64,000 nt of DNA from Paraescarpia echinospica (taxonomy: Eukaryota > Annelida > Polychaeta > Sabellida > Siboglinidae). The number at the start of each line of letters is the position of its first letter. Position 1 is the stretch's first letter. The DNA lies in the NCBI GenBank assembly GCA_020002185.1, contig CM034533.1, positions 37,370,833 through 37,434,832 on the forward strand, written 5' to 3'. The position numbers were made by a program, and so were the translations under genes. Under the pieces are notes generated by a model, which saw only the letters and a list, made by a program, of their open reading frames with translations, was not told the origin of the DNA and searched no databases. Below are positions 10,416 through 25,400 of this stretch, one piece after another.

Positions 10416-13400
10416 ACGTTTCGAACTGTCTATTTGTGATCAAACTGCATGTCTGTCCGTGATCAGTCGACCAGTTCCTTATATTATTGGTTAGTGATGT
10501 ATGAGAGGAAAAAACCACATGACTTAGTGATTCACTCACTTTGCTTTCCATGCATCTGCCCAACCACCCTTCCATCTGTTTTGTCCATCTGCATATGTAG
10601 TCTGTCAATCTTTAATAAATAACTGGATAAGTAATACTTTGGTATACAGAACAGAAATGAAAGCGTACTGTGAAGTTAGATTGGCATATTTGAATGAATA
10701 CCCAAAGTTTTACAATATATATATAACCAGTATACAGTATTTGGAATGCATCTGATTTATAGCAAAAGGTAGGTTCCTTGGCATAGTCTTACACTGCAAT
10801 AATGAATGTTATTTGATGTACCGTATTCGTTCTATTAAGAATACATGCCATAATTAGCTTACACCCCCTCTTCTTAGCAGCATCTGACACCGTTACAATG
10901 ACCTTCAGTGTCAACCTTGACTGTTGAATCCATTACTGTAATTTAATTTCTACTAATGTCACACTAGACTCAAAGCTCAGATATGGAAACGTATCGAAAG
11001 GTTCACCTAAATTATAAGAATTTCTTATATTATTTTCCTCATGTATTGATGCATAAATTGCATGCCTGTCACATTTGGTGAGATGGCTATAACTAAGAAT
11101 ATTAAAAAGCAAAGTTTAACATATTTTCGCATTTCAAATGTTTGTTAAGTGTACTGTAAGCTTAGTAGAATGCAATGGTATATTATAGCTATTGTACTGC
11201 AATTCTTGAAGGGGTGGAACTGGATATAAAGTCTTACTAGTAGAGGAAATCATCGCCATTGGTAAACTACGCCTGCATGGTGTACAGACTACGCTCGTCA
11301 ATGCCTCCTTTACGTGGCTAGCTGTAAGTCTCGCATTACATCTGTACATGTACAACACTTGCTGCACACACAGTGTCACACACGCATACATGCATACACG
11401 CATGAACATGCACACACACACACACACAAGGGTACATACAGAAAATAAATGTGTAATATGTTACAGAGCTGGGACGTAATGAAGTACAAGTACTTCGTTA
11501 CTGTACTTGAGTAGAAAAGTTTACTTTTCGTGAGTAATTTTTTTAGGAGTAGTTTTACTTGTAACGAAGTACAAATGTGTGTACTTTTCCTAAATGTAAC
11601 GAAGTATCCATAATTTATGCGTTAAAAATGTGGAGTTCCAAAAATATTAGTAACGAACGGTAATGCCTGAAGCCCGGAACTGGTTTCCGCCAGCATACAT
11701 CTATAAATAGATGCTTAAGCTCAACAAGGTGTTTGTTTGAGGAGCCAGCCTGTCACTGTATCCTGCTGAGGATCCTGTCCTGATCAATAAAGTGTTTGTT
11801 TTGTATACTACTGAATTTACTTGTTTGTTTGTAGTGGGTGACCATGTCAAAAGTTTTTTTATAAAAGTACTTTTGCATTTACTTAAAGTCCATTTGTTTA
11901 CTTGTACTTCAAGTACATTTGTCAAAAAAGTACTTTTACTTGAATACCTTTTTCTAGATATAAATAAATGTACTTGTTACAGCTCTGCATGATACACATG
12001 TCACTTAAGCCATGTGTACCTGTGGCTGCAAGAGTATGTGATTGTGATGGGTTAGTGAAAATCATGCATTAAACGTGAAAATCATGAAGATGTGGTGGAA
12101 AAGAAATCTTTCTGAGCGGGTCCTGGTGATGTGTTACAGCTTCCCTTCTCGGAGTTATCCCTCTGTGCCGTTCAGATTCATGGCATTACAATGGGTTCTC
12201 TCTACAAGATAGACCCGCCTGTCCCATCTATACCGTTTGTCTACCATGACATCATTCACAACAAAGCCGTTAAGAAGTGCAGATACTTCAATCACGCTGT
12301 CACCAAAGGTCTGTGTCACTATATAATTATACAGCACAGGTACCTCTGACGACAATTAAATGATCGTAATAGCAGTGTGGACTGAGAATTGTAATTCGTA
12401 GCATAAAATTGGTCTTTATGCAAGTAGAAATACCTTTTGAATTTGTGTTACTTTATGACGACGGTGGTTTGTTTTGACTGGAGACATTACTACTTTACTG
12501 TTCATTGTTCAAAGGTTTTCTATGCACACTGTTCTCTGTTAACATTCCTGTTTAGATAGCACAACAGTGAAGTTTTCGGGTGCAGCATTTATTAATGCGT
12601 CCAAGTATCTGAATGAGGCTGAATCAGCAGACAAAACAAGGTTTTACATAGCAATCATCAAGGGGCATTCGGAAGCGGAGCAATTCAAGGTCACCTTTTT
12701 ATGTCATATCTCAGATAATTTCAAATTTGTTTGTAGTTAGAATATCCTATAGATAATAGCTGGGCACACCTACCATTGTATTCACACTATGATTAATATG
12801 CATGTTTCTACATAGAATACAGCTTCTATAGCCTATGAATCTTGCTTAGATCATAGGTACTTTAATGACACGGTCATTAGTGGAGCGCAGTGGCTAAGGT
12901 ATCAGAGAGAACCCTTGTTCGAATCCTGTTCTGCCACCTTGGGAAAGTTCTTTGGCTATAGTGGGTGTTTGTGTAGGAATAGTCTCCACACATTAATTGC
13001 AGCGTGACTGGATGCTTCCAAGAGAAGTTGAGGTGGTGTTCAATTGCACAGGTCTGCCAGGGAGTAAAGTGTAATGTTGTCTGAGCAGTGCTAAGGACTA
13101 GATTCAGCACTCTATAAGAATGTATCTAGCTTTTAGTCTGCTGTGGCAATACCTTGAACTTGTCCTGCTGTTACAATAATGTGTGGTCACAGGTAGATAA
13201 CTATTGCATGCTTCAATTTTACCTTGTTTACAACCTCTATAATGTAAACTTTGGTAATTTTCCCTCGTGTTTTGGTCTTTGTAATTAATGTAGATTTCCT
13301 AGCATTAATGACCAGACAAAAATGTAGAGGCAGTGTAGGTTACAGTATTATTTTATTTGTTGATTTTAGATCATTCTTATTTCGATCTTAAAGCATTGAA

Positions 13401-16400
13401 ATTCTTTTAACAAAACTATACTATTGTTATTATTATTAGTAGTAGTAGTAATATTAGTCAGTCTAACTTCTTCTAACTACTTGATGTTTGTATTTATTCT
13501 GTTTTAGCTTTGTAGATTAATTAACTTGTTTTAGCTTATTGATGTTAATAAGTATCTTTAGTAAACAATTTACTTATATTATGTAATTATATATATATAT
13601 TTAATTAGTTAGTTTTTTTCATCTACTGGTGTTTATACAGCATTATTATCTTAAGTTATTTATTCTTAAAAAAATGTGACTGCTTAAATACAAAAACTAT
13701 CTACCTGCCTTGTTTGACCTTAACTGACTCACTCATGATTCTATTTGTTCCCTTGTTCTTGGTGGACGTCCCACGCTACGGTGACACAGGAAGGTGTTAT
13801 TGAATCAGTCAGCATCACTTCCGTTGTTGACACAGATTGGGTTAAGAATGGATCGTTCGTGATATGGAAAGTTTTGGCGACAGCAACAGGAGTAACTCGG
13901 AGATACCCAGGCACGAGAGAGGAGAAGCACTATATGCCAGTACAGAGGAGTTGGTAGGTTTCTGCCTAATAAGCTCTACCAATTTATTTGTGACACAACC
14001 CAACCCTGACCGTTTGACTACACAGGAATACCCCTACATGACAATACGCAGTTGTACAGTTAATCCGCATCCCAATAATCCGGACACCGTGGCAACCACT
14101 TATCATTTCATTGGCTTGGAATGACCAGAAACCTTGGCAAGTCTGGACACATGCTGTGGACAGAAGTACCAGTATTAATGAGGTTCCACTCATGAAATGC
14201 CATATTTTAATTTATTGTCTATCTTATAAAACTACTCTTCCTAAATGACCTCAGTTTCATTGTTTGTGTATATACGAAATGTATGTCAACAGTGACATCA
14301 TAATCAATTTGCATGATGGTAACCAGATCATTTTTGGAAATTGTGATGGGGCAGTTTTGTGAACTTCAATTAAAAAAAATTATTCTAACCAATGAAATAT
14401 GGAGTGGTGATATTAGGAGTTGTTTCCACTGTTTTCTGTCTGTCAATCTTTGCAAGTGGTGTTTTGGTGCAGGTACATGCATTCCACAACAAAGCCAGGT
14501 GACATCATTGTGTCATTGCCCCACCTGGAGCAGTGGGCGGGTGGCGTCATCATCACCCTCAGCAGGGCCCTCACTATGCCCAGGTGAGTTACTCTCTTCT
14601 GCTGTTGTCACAAAGTAATGGTGTAGGGTCTCTTGTTACACCACAGCTGGGGTTTTATCATTCAAGATTATTTGGTTGTTAATGTCTGAAGAAAAATTAG
14701 CACAGTTGAAGCTCGCTTCACAGTCACCCCAGAAATACAGCCACCTCGCAATTAAGGTCACCCAGCCTCGTTCAGTTCAAAATATTTCCGTAACATATAG
14801 GAAATTAGTTCCGCTGATATGGTCACGTTGCTTTTCAATTCGGATCAAATTGACCCAGTCCTGAGGATGTAAAAATGTTCACTTTGCTGTGCATAACAGT
14901 TATTTCAGCAGACTTGTCTTTATGAACAGATTACCCATAGTCAATGGAGATTTGTTGGAGGAACATGTGACATGCCTTACCTGAAGCCCTGTTTGCTTGA
15001 TAGTGACACTTTTGTGTGATTCAGGAGTTCAAATGACAAGAGACTTGTTTCATTTGGAGTGTTGAAAGTTGATGTATTTGTTGAGTATCTTTATACTGCA
15101 CTACTTGGAAGCTACCCCAGATGTCAAAAAGCCCGCAGTGGGTAAGTATAGCTCCTGTTGCTTGTAGATAATAACACCATAAAACTCTTGTCCTTTTAAT
15201 ACATGTGTGTGTACTATAGCTATACACAGTTTTCTCACTTGGCATTATTGTTATTATTTGTTTTAATTGTTACTGCTTACTGATTTATCATTTTAAGTAA
15301 TTATTCTTTTTATGCATGGCCCATGTATATTAATAAACAAATTGTTATAATTAACAATAATTATTATGTTTAACTTTATAAAATATTGCTCTATTATGAT
15401 GTGATGGTGCAAATGTAAGATAATATCCTCATTTCTCAAAGCATTACACGGGGCAAAAATTACGCTTCTCCAAAGTGCTCTATTTTGAGACTCTTTGTTT
15501 GTCACATTCACATTGTTCCACACTGCGTCACTTCCTCAGCCACTGGCTGTTTTTTAACTGTCTAGTTTTCTTTGTTTCTTGTGAACTGTATTCTAGGGCA
15601 TGTCGCTTAAAATGTGTCTTTGTCTAGTTCTCACTGTATCTCCTGTTGTTCTCATACTTGGTCGTTACAGATGTGTATGTTATGGATCATTCGTTTTTAA
15701 TTAGTTGAGACACAGTGGTGGAAGAAGGCATCACTCAAGTCATAAGCACCCTGTATAACAATGCCAGCAGTGCAGTCCTTCTCTACAGCCAAATAGGGGA
15801 GTACTTCAGGAGCACAGTCGGAGTCTGTCAAGGTTGCTTGTTCTTTTCAACATCTACCTCGAGAACATCATGAGAGAAGCCCTCCACAACTTCAACACCA
15901 CCATCTCTGAGGCAGACTTGTCAGCAACTGTGATTTTCAGATGATATATATCTTCTTGGAGGAAGCAACAACGAGCTCCAATATCTCACCAACAGACTAG
16001 TGGATAGAGCAGGTGCTTATGGCATGGATGTAAGCAACGAAAAGAGCAAGGTGATGGCCAGCAGCACTGAAAACATCACTGTTGACAACACGATGAACGG
16101 CCAGAAGCTGGAGGAAGTGGATGCGTTCAAATATATCGGCTCCACACTCACCAAAGATGGACGGTCGGACAAAGATATCCAGATCCGAACAGCCCCAGCA
16201 GTAATGACCAAACTCAGTAAGATATGGAAAAGCGTTAACATCAGTTTCATAACTAAGATCAGACTATACAGTGCCCTTGTTGTCTCCATCCTGCTGTACG
16301 GCTGCGAAAGTTGGACACTGATGGCTGCAATGACTAAGAAGATACAGGCGTTTGAGACCAAGTGCTTCAGGCGCCTGCTGCACATATCTTGGACCGAGCA

Positions 16401-19400
16401 CAAGACCAATTACGTTGTCGGAACACGGATCACTGCCCTGGCAGGCCCACAGGAGCCACTCTTTGCAACAGTGAAGAGGAGAAAGTTGAAATGGTACGGC
16501 CATGTCACGTGCCACGACTCCTTTGCCACTCTGGAGGGCAGCAGATGGAGAGGCAGGCAAAGGAAGACCTGGATGGACAACATACGGGAGTGGAGTGACC
16601 TAGACGTCCAAACACTGCTGAGACTTGCGTTAGACTGCCCAGCTGGAGAGCATTCGCTGCGACTGCATCCCTCATGTCTCCCCTATGACCTGATAGGTCT
16701 CGGGATGAACTGAACTGAACTGACAGTGGTGGACGGATTGTGTGGGGGCAGTTATTTTGAATAATGAATGAGGTTTTGTTACATATTATCATCCTCGTGC
16801 GCCAGGAGGTGCTGCTGATTACATCAGCCTCAGTATCCCCTGGCAGACAGCCTTGTGAAACTCTGAAGATAAGCCAATTACTTGCCGGAAGTGCCGGTGG
16901 TTTGAGAAGTAAACATATTTATACACATTACAGCTCGGCAGCTCGTGAGAACGGTTGAATGGGTAATTATGTTGGGATTCCTGGAACTTGAGGGCTTCGT
17001 CTTGGAACTGGAGCATGGGTCGGACGGGTGTCTGCACTGTTCTCACGGGTGGTACAGCAAAGTCACTTATGAGTTTGATTCAGCTAACTTCCATACAATG
17101 CGTAGATCTGCCGGGGGTAGTGTACATCATCACCACCCCTGGATTTTCAGGATGCATACTATTAGTTTTCAGTGATATTGTGTGCACTGGTTGTAGTTGC
17201 TTTGTGGTGGATGAGACGGGTTACATCGTTGTTCACCAGGACTTTATGAAGCCCCCTAGCACACCCACAAGCATCCCTCGCACAGAACAGATCCACATCA
17301 TAGAGAAGGTGGGCTCACCTCTGCTTAGGTTTATGTAAACATTTATTCTATAAACTCACCTATTACAGTAGCATGGTTAGACTCCGTCCAGACGAGTCCA
17401 GCTGTTGTTATGATTTAATTTGCTTTGAAAACAATATTTGTTAGCGTTATTAATTACTTTGTAAAAAATTATTTGTTAGCGTCATTTCCTCCAAAATGCC
17501 AATTTACTTTATCTACCATGGATTTACATAAATCATCGACGAACTTCGCATGAAACAAACTGTACAAATAATACAAGTCCATATATCGCTCAGTTTCAGT
17601 TACATACAATAACTGTAGATAGTGATTGTGTAGGCAATTTAACTAGAAACACAATAACACTCATTTTTTTAAACTATGTTACATTACACAAGTTAACAGT
17701 TGAAATGGTCGGAACAACAAGCTGTGAGTTGTAGGAATGCAAGATTGCAGAGAAGTTGATACAGCATGGAATCATGAGAAAAGTGACATGTTTTGAACAA
17801 ACACACCTCAGCCTCTTCAACTATTACAAGGTCAGGCAACAAATGAATGTACAGTCCTGAGCAATGTCTTGTAATCAAATATATTTAAGGATTTGATATT
17901 TTCAAACAATCGAGTGCTAGAAATTAAATAATATATTCAACTGTGATTGTTGCCCACATTAAATACTTTCCTTGTTAATGTAAATGAAGTTGTAGAATCA
18001 TGGCTAGTTTGCTGTAAGTAGCAAGGCAGATGTATGTTTGTATAAGAGCTTTGTATTAAGCCAATAATTAAACTAATAAAATCCATATAATACAATATAT
18101 ACATGATGTGCATTAGCCTATATAATTCTAGTATATAATATAGCAGCAAAGGTGGGGAGAACCAACCAGTCCCAGCTATTCAGAATGGCTCCGTCCACAC
18201 CCCATCATTCCGTGTCACTAGGCCTTTTTATAAACCTAAGTGTAGTTATTAAATAACATATAAAATGTAAAAAACGTCATCCATTTACGCAGGTCAAAAC
18301 CATGTAGCCCTTTGTATAATACTGCAATGCTTACAACAAAACATTTCTATAAATATGGCCTATTATAACATTCAGCCCGGTGTTATTCACTGTGTATCTC
18401 GAAGCGGCACTCTCGGTGACTCTGTGACCTTCGATCGCACCTCCCGACACACCACCCTACCGCTGGACATCGAGTACGTTGATGGCATGGACTTCGTCAG
18501 CTCTTCTCAATCGTTCCTCGACGAGATCGAGCGCATCGCGCCAGCTTGCTTGGCGGAGTGAGCACTATTTATCAACGCAACGGAAACAGAATGAACATGT
18601 ATCAGCCGACACGCTGACCGCATAAAGGAAGTGGCGTATGACACGCAAGCTTGGGTTGCTCCTCGGTGAAGCCGAAGACGTCGCTCGCCGAAAGCAGCTG
18701 GCCAACGTTGCCTTCCGCAAGCTGTGGACATTGTGGTTTAAGCGATCACAGATCTCTCTACAGCTGCGGCTACGGCTATACGCATATTTTGTCGTGGCCA
18801 TGTTGACGTACAACATGGGTACATGGGGACTTACGAAATCAGGACTAGATCGTCTGGATGCGTACCACTGTCGTCATCTACTCCAGATCATCGGCATCTA
18901 TTGGCCACATCGCATTTCTAACAGGGCACTGTACCACCGTTGTTGATGCCCTCCCATCAGTGAAGCTGTCATAACTGCAAGATGGAGTCTATTCTGGCAC
19001 AAACTCCGTATGCCACCTGATGCACCCGCTCAGCGAGCGATCGACAACTATTTCGTCATGGTCACAGGAATCACGACATACAAGGGTCGACTGCGAACAA
19101 CTCTGCCGATGGCGTTGAGCACGGACCTGCGACACAGTCGTATGCTACATTGCTGTGCCGACGTCGATGCTTAGTGCGCACTCGACCGTCAGCAGTGGCG
19201 AGAGTTGGGGCTGGATATGTCAAAATAAGAAAGCATTATATGAATCCATGGAATTTACCTTTTAAATTATTTATTTACATATTTACTGCATAAGCAAAGT
19301 ACATGTCTACCTCTATACCATGCACCATTGTGCATGTGGATGGGACCACGGTTTTACTATGTTTCACCAGAATTGACAACAGAATAGCCCCAGATAGAAA

Positions 19401-22400
19401 ATGTTGCAGAGGGATACTTGGCAAAAACACTCATGCAGACTTTGAGATGAAAATGTAACATCTAAAATTGTTATTGTTGTACCATGATAGATTCTTTGTA
19501 AGATCCACTGCAGAGCACGAATGAATTGCTCGTAAACCTTGCATGAAATGGAGCAACCCATTGGTAGACACTTATCATAGAGATAAAGACCACCGAATGT
19601 AAAGCTTAGAAGATGATAATCGTCAGGATGAACAGGAATAATTCTGAAAGCCGATTCGATATCTGCTTTCGCAATAAAGCATTATTCCTGGACCACTGAG
19701 CTCTGGTCTGTCAGTTAGGTTCCCGTGGAATGGAATATGGAGTAGATAGCTCGCCTCCACTTGGACGTCTGGAGCATCGCACCGTCCTGGGAGCGTGCAG
19801 GTGCCTTCACCAATCGTCCTTCGGTGGCATTCTGGAATATTATGAAATGCCAACCGGAGAGCACTAGCCAAACACCCCAAATCGATACAAGTTTCACTCT
19901 ACTATTCGCCCCTTTTTTACCACATGTCTAAAAGGACATATTGTATTGGCGATGACACCAGCCATCCTTGATATTAACCTACTACAATTTATATGCTGCA
20001 TATTATTTAATAAGATAGCAACTTCTTGCAAACCACGGACCTAGAACATGAACATCCGGTGCTCTTATTTAATTTAATATTTATGGATACTATCAGTTGC
20101 TAGAAATGAAATAATATATTCAGCTGCAATTGTTGCCCACATTAAGTACTTTCTAGATTAAGATCGTGAAATATGCAAAAGTTTAAGTATGTGCAAGCGT
20201 GCATGCATGCGTGTGTTTAATTAAAATGCAAGATGGTATTGTATATTTGTATCTGTAGAACAGGTGAAATGGATTAGTTTGACTCTATCAACTGTGCTGT
20301 TTGCTTAGATGAAAGAGGGAGTGAAAATAACAGAACAAGATCAGTTGTCAGAATGGCTTGGTGCTGAAGTGTATCACCTCCGCAACACCAATATCTATGC
20401 CATTGTCAAGATAGAAAAATCTGAAGCCATTGAATTTGAAGTTGGACGCTGTCAGTGTCCACATTCAGTGAGTTGGTGATGCAGAAATATTTCTGTGTAT
20501 CAGTTCAGTCACATGCATGGCTGCTGATGCACTGTCAATGCACTGTTTAGTGAGATTTAACAAGGTTACCATCCCGAACAAAAATCCAGATGGCCAGTGA
20601 ACGAGGAAGTTTAATAATAATTACTAATTTGGCTTATTGGAAATCCAACTTTTTTATATTTATATGTAACCCGCATTTACACAATCCGCAAGATAATGTG
20701 TTATATTCATTTATAGATATAATATTTATAATGTGAAAATTAATTGTTTCTTACGCCCATAGTGCCCGCTGTTCCTTGACTATAATACGTTACTTTGTAT
20801 CTTCACGTTCTATATTTCTTCAGTGAAACAAAATACTTGTAGCAATATTTTCATAACTATTCAGTATATTAACTACTATGTATGAATAACTATCTGCACT
20901 GGCAACAATGATATATGCAGCTGACTACTGCAGTACAGCATGAAGTGTGATCAATTGTACCGGCCATTTGACAAAATAAGATCACACATCTGTAGCATTT
21001 ATTAGCTAATAGTACAAAAAATGTGCCAAAATGGCACAATTTGTGATAAAAGCATGGAATTTGGCCAGTGATACATTAGGGGGTACTAGTCATTTGTGTG
21101 GAGCCAATTTCAGATGGACTCCCTTATATAATTATATATATATATATATAATTATATATATATGAAATGTTTACATTGAGCATGGCTTAATTTGGAAGTC
21201 TGGGTAGCTTGCTGCTAAAGAAAATGGTTTCATAGCAACAGTTGCTAAGTGGGCTCTATCAGAAATTGGCTCCACACCAGAAAATGTCCAGCACATCATG
21301 GTGTATGTAACACTGCCTAATAACAGTCATTCTTTTATCACAACCTTGTGTGCAGTGCCTGGACTATAACAATGACATGCTACCATTTTTTACATCAGAG
21401 CAAGAAGGAACTGTCGAAATGTGCGAGAGATCCAAGGGCCAACAATGACTGCCCCTGTCTGTATTCAACCACTTATGATACATGCCATGGCACTATCAGG
21501 TACATGTGTTCATCATTACACACTTTGGCAGTGACACCAGCTGATTGAATGAATGACAGCCCGACATTTGGCTTTAGCAAGTTACAAGATGCAACAGTCA
21601 CACAATCATTTCTTTTGACCATTTAAACAAATGCATACATTTTTTATTAAACAAAATGCAGATTTTTTCAAACTAATCACATATTTGGACATTAAAGCAC
21701 CAAATTCGCAATGGGGTAAACCAGTTGTCTCCTTGTGTTTAAGTGTATGAGTTCAAAGAAGAGGGTGACATTTAACATATCCATGTCATCTCTGTCACTG
21801 CAATGTCTCCTTGTGTTTAAGTGTATGCACCCAGGAAGAGGGTGACATCTAACATATCCATGTCATCTCTGTCACTGCAATGTCTCCTTGTGTTTAAGTG
21901 TATGCACCCAGGAAGAGGGTGACATCTAACATATCCATGTCATCTCTGTCACTGCAATGTCTCCTTGTGTTTAAGTGTATGCACCCAGGGAGAGGGTGAC
22001 ATCTAACATATCCATGTCATCTCTGTCACTGCAATATCTCCTTGTCTTAGTCCAAAGAAGATGGTGACACATAATACCTTCATGTCATCTCAGTCTCAGC
22101 AATGTCTCTTTGTCTTAGTACAAAGAAGATTGGTGACATCTAGCACCTTCATGTCATCTCTGTCACAACAATGCCTCCATGTGTATAAGTGCATCTGACC
22201 AAGGAAGAGGGAGACATCTAACACCTTCATGTCATCTCTGTCACAACAATATAATAATTGTTGTGTTTAATTGTATGAGTCCAGGAAGAGGGTGACATCT
22301 AACACCCCCATGTCATCTCTGTCACAACAATATATCCTTGTGTTTAAGTGTATGAGTCCAGGAAGAGGGTGACATCTAACACCCCCATGTCATCTCTGTC

Positions 22401-25400
22401 ACAACAATGTCTCCATGTGTTTAAAGAAGAGGGTGAAATCTAACATGTCATCTATGTCACAGCAATGTCTCCTTGTCTTAGTTCAAGGAAGAGGGTGACA
22501 TATAACACCTCCATGTCATCTCTGTCACAACAATGTCCCCTTGTATGTAAGTATATGACTCCAAGAAGAGGGTGAAATCTAACACCTCCATGTCATCTAT
22601 GTCACAGCAATGTCACCTTGTTTTAGTCCAAGGTAGAGGGTGGCATCTAACATATCCATGTCATCTCTGTCACAGTAATGTATCCTTGTGTTTAAGTGTG
22701 TGAGTCCAGGAAGAGGGTTACATCAAGGTAGAGGGTGGTATCTAACATATCCATGTCATCTCTGTCACAGTAATGTCTCCTTGTGTTTAAGTGTATGAGT
22801 CCAGGAAGAAGGTGATATCTAACACCTCCATGTCATCTCTGTCACAGTAATGTCTCCTTGTGTTTAAGTATATCAGTCCAAAGAAGAGAGTGACATCTAA
22901 CACCTCCATGTCATCTCTGTCACAGCAATGTCTCCTTGTGTTTAAGTATATCAGTCCAAAGAAGAGAGTGACATCTAACACCTCCATGTCATCACTGTCA
23001 CAACAATGTCTCCTTGTGCTTAAGTGTATGAGTCCTGGAAGAGGGTGACATCTAACACATCCATGTCATCTCTGTCACAGTAATGTCTCCTTGTGTTTAA
23101 GTGTATGAGTCCAGGAAGAAGGTGACATCTAACACCTCCATGTCATCTCTGTCACAGCAATGTCTCCTTGTGTTTAAGTATATCAGTCCAAAGAAGAGAG
23201 TGACATCTAACACCTCCATGTCATCTCTGTCACAACAATGTCTCCTTGTGCTTAAGTGTATGAGTCCTGGAAGAGGGTGACATCTAACACATCCATGTCA
23301 TCTCTGTCACAGCAATGTCTCCTTGTGTTTAAGTATATCAGTCCAAAGAAGAGAGTGACATTTAACACCTCCATGTCATCTCTGTCACAACAATGTCTCC
23401 TTGTGCTTAAGTGTATGAGTCCTGGAAGAGGGTGACATCTAACACATCCATGTCATCTCTGTCACAGTAATGTCTCCTTGTGTTTAAGTGTATGAGTCCA
23501 GGAAGAAGGTGACATCTAACACCTCCATGTCATCTCTGTCACAGCAATGTCTCCTTGTGTTTAAGTATATCAGTCCAAAGAAGAGAGTGACATCTAACAC
23601 CTCCATGTCATCACTGTCACAACAATGTCTCCTTGTGCTTAAGTGTATGAGTCCTGGAAGAGGGTGACATCTAACACATCCATGTCATCTCTGTCACAGC
23701 AATGTCTCCTTGTGTTTAAGTATATCAGTCCAAAGAAGAGAGTGACATTTAACACCTCCATGTCATCTCTGTCGCAACAATGTCTCCTTGTGCTTAAGTG
23801 TATGAGTCCTGGAAGAGGGTGACATCTAACACATCCATGTCATCTCCGTCACAGCAATGTGTCCATGTGCCCACCAGTGGTTGAGAGTGTGTACATGCAT
23901 AAGACGTTGACAGCGGGTGAAACAGAGTTGTTGAGACACCTGTCAGCCTGCCACGCCCCTGACTGCAGGACCAGACACACACCCAAGTAGGCACCACTGT
24001 GGCAATCATGCTCTGGTACTGGTCAAAGTTTGGCCTTAAATGACATTATACTTGTATTTTGTGTTCGTTTTTTAATATATGACTTACAGTTTTATTTATG
24101 TGTTATATTCTGTGCTTAAAGATTAAGTAAAATAAAATTTTCAGTTTGAAACTACTTTGTACAAAGTAAACATAATGCTCTTGTCAAGTAATGTATTAAA
24201 TATATTATATTAAAATATATGTGATTAATAATACAATGGAACATTTGCGTTGATAAGTTACAATAATTAAGTTATGTACATACTAGATCATCGTAATGCG
24301 AGTATTTGAGCTAGCGTTTCTTTGAAGTAACACAATATTTTTTTAATTTGAAAAAATGGGCCAAGTGGCCCTGAAGTCCTTTGGACTAATACGTCTATAT
24401 GTGACCCCGGCTGACCAAATGAGAGATAAGTCGAAAAAATTGTAACATTGTTTTCTTACATCCTTATAAAGGTTTGGTAGGGTGCTTTACACGGTTTAAC
24501 AAATTATGACTGCTACAAAAATTGGCAAAGCTATGGAGCATTGAACATGTTAGGGATCAAAAAGTGAAAATGAAGAAAACGGCTGTTGAAGTTTTACATT
24601 ATATATGCAAATGGATTGCATGGAAATATTACATGCACAACATTCAAATGTGGCACACAGTAATATGTATGTTATGTTGCAATGATACACTGGAAGTACA
24701 AATGTGCTGCTACAAAGACTTATCAAGTAATGCCAGATTATGTCTTCATGTGTAAAACTAAGAGGACAGATTATTTGAGAGCAAAAGGTAGACTCACTGT
24801 TTGACACAGTTTAAAACCTACAGGCAACTGTCCAGTTTAACAGGGGTCTAGTGGCTTAATGCTGTCTGTTGACACAAGCTACTGCCAGTGACCAATTACA
24901 CAGTAGTCACAGTTTCCATCAAACAATAGCAGGCAGAGAATCTTAGCTCCACAGCTGGGTGTAATACACAACCAGAGCCACCACTGATTCATGGTCAAGT
25001 AGATTAGCTCAATGCACCAACTAAGACAATACACAACACTGTGAGTGACAGTGTCCAGAGTGAGGCCTAAGCAGTGTCCTCATTGCTGAATAGATCAATT
25101 AAACCTGCCAAGTGGGTGACATTCTGCACAAGTGTTCATTAATCCTTAGTGATTGTTCAGAACACTAGACTGACCACATACCTAAACAAAGCGAATGTAA
25201 TAGGTGAAGAACAGGCAGTGTTCAGATAGGTGTATTGGTTGAATTGTATTTGTCTCGACTCAAAAGGCTTTATTGTGCCTTCATTAATTATGAGAAAGCA
25301 TTTGATTTAGTAGACCGGTCCTCCCTGTGGTCTAAGATAATTTCATGCAGTATTATTGGTATTGTGTTGAAAGTTGTATACAACATGTACAAAAATGCTA

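Noticed and set aside
9879..10439. 186-residue ORF of Ser/Cys/Leu/Pro repeats
   Set aside because: Produced by CTGT and TGCC simple repeats.
16988..17196. Upstream extension of CACHD1-like exon 13
   Set aside because: The frame is open but exon 12 joins in phase only at the AG before 17197, and the extension lacks family similarity.
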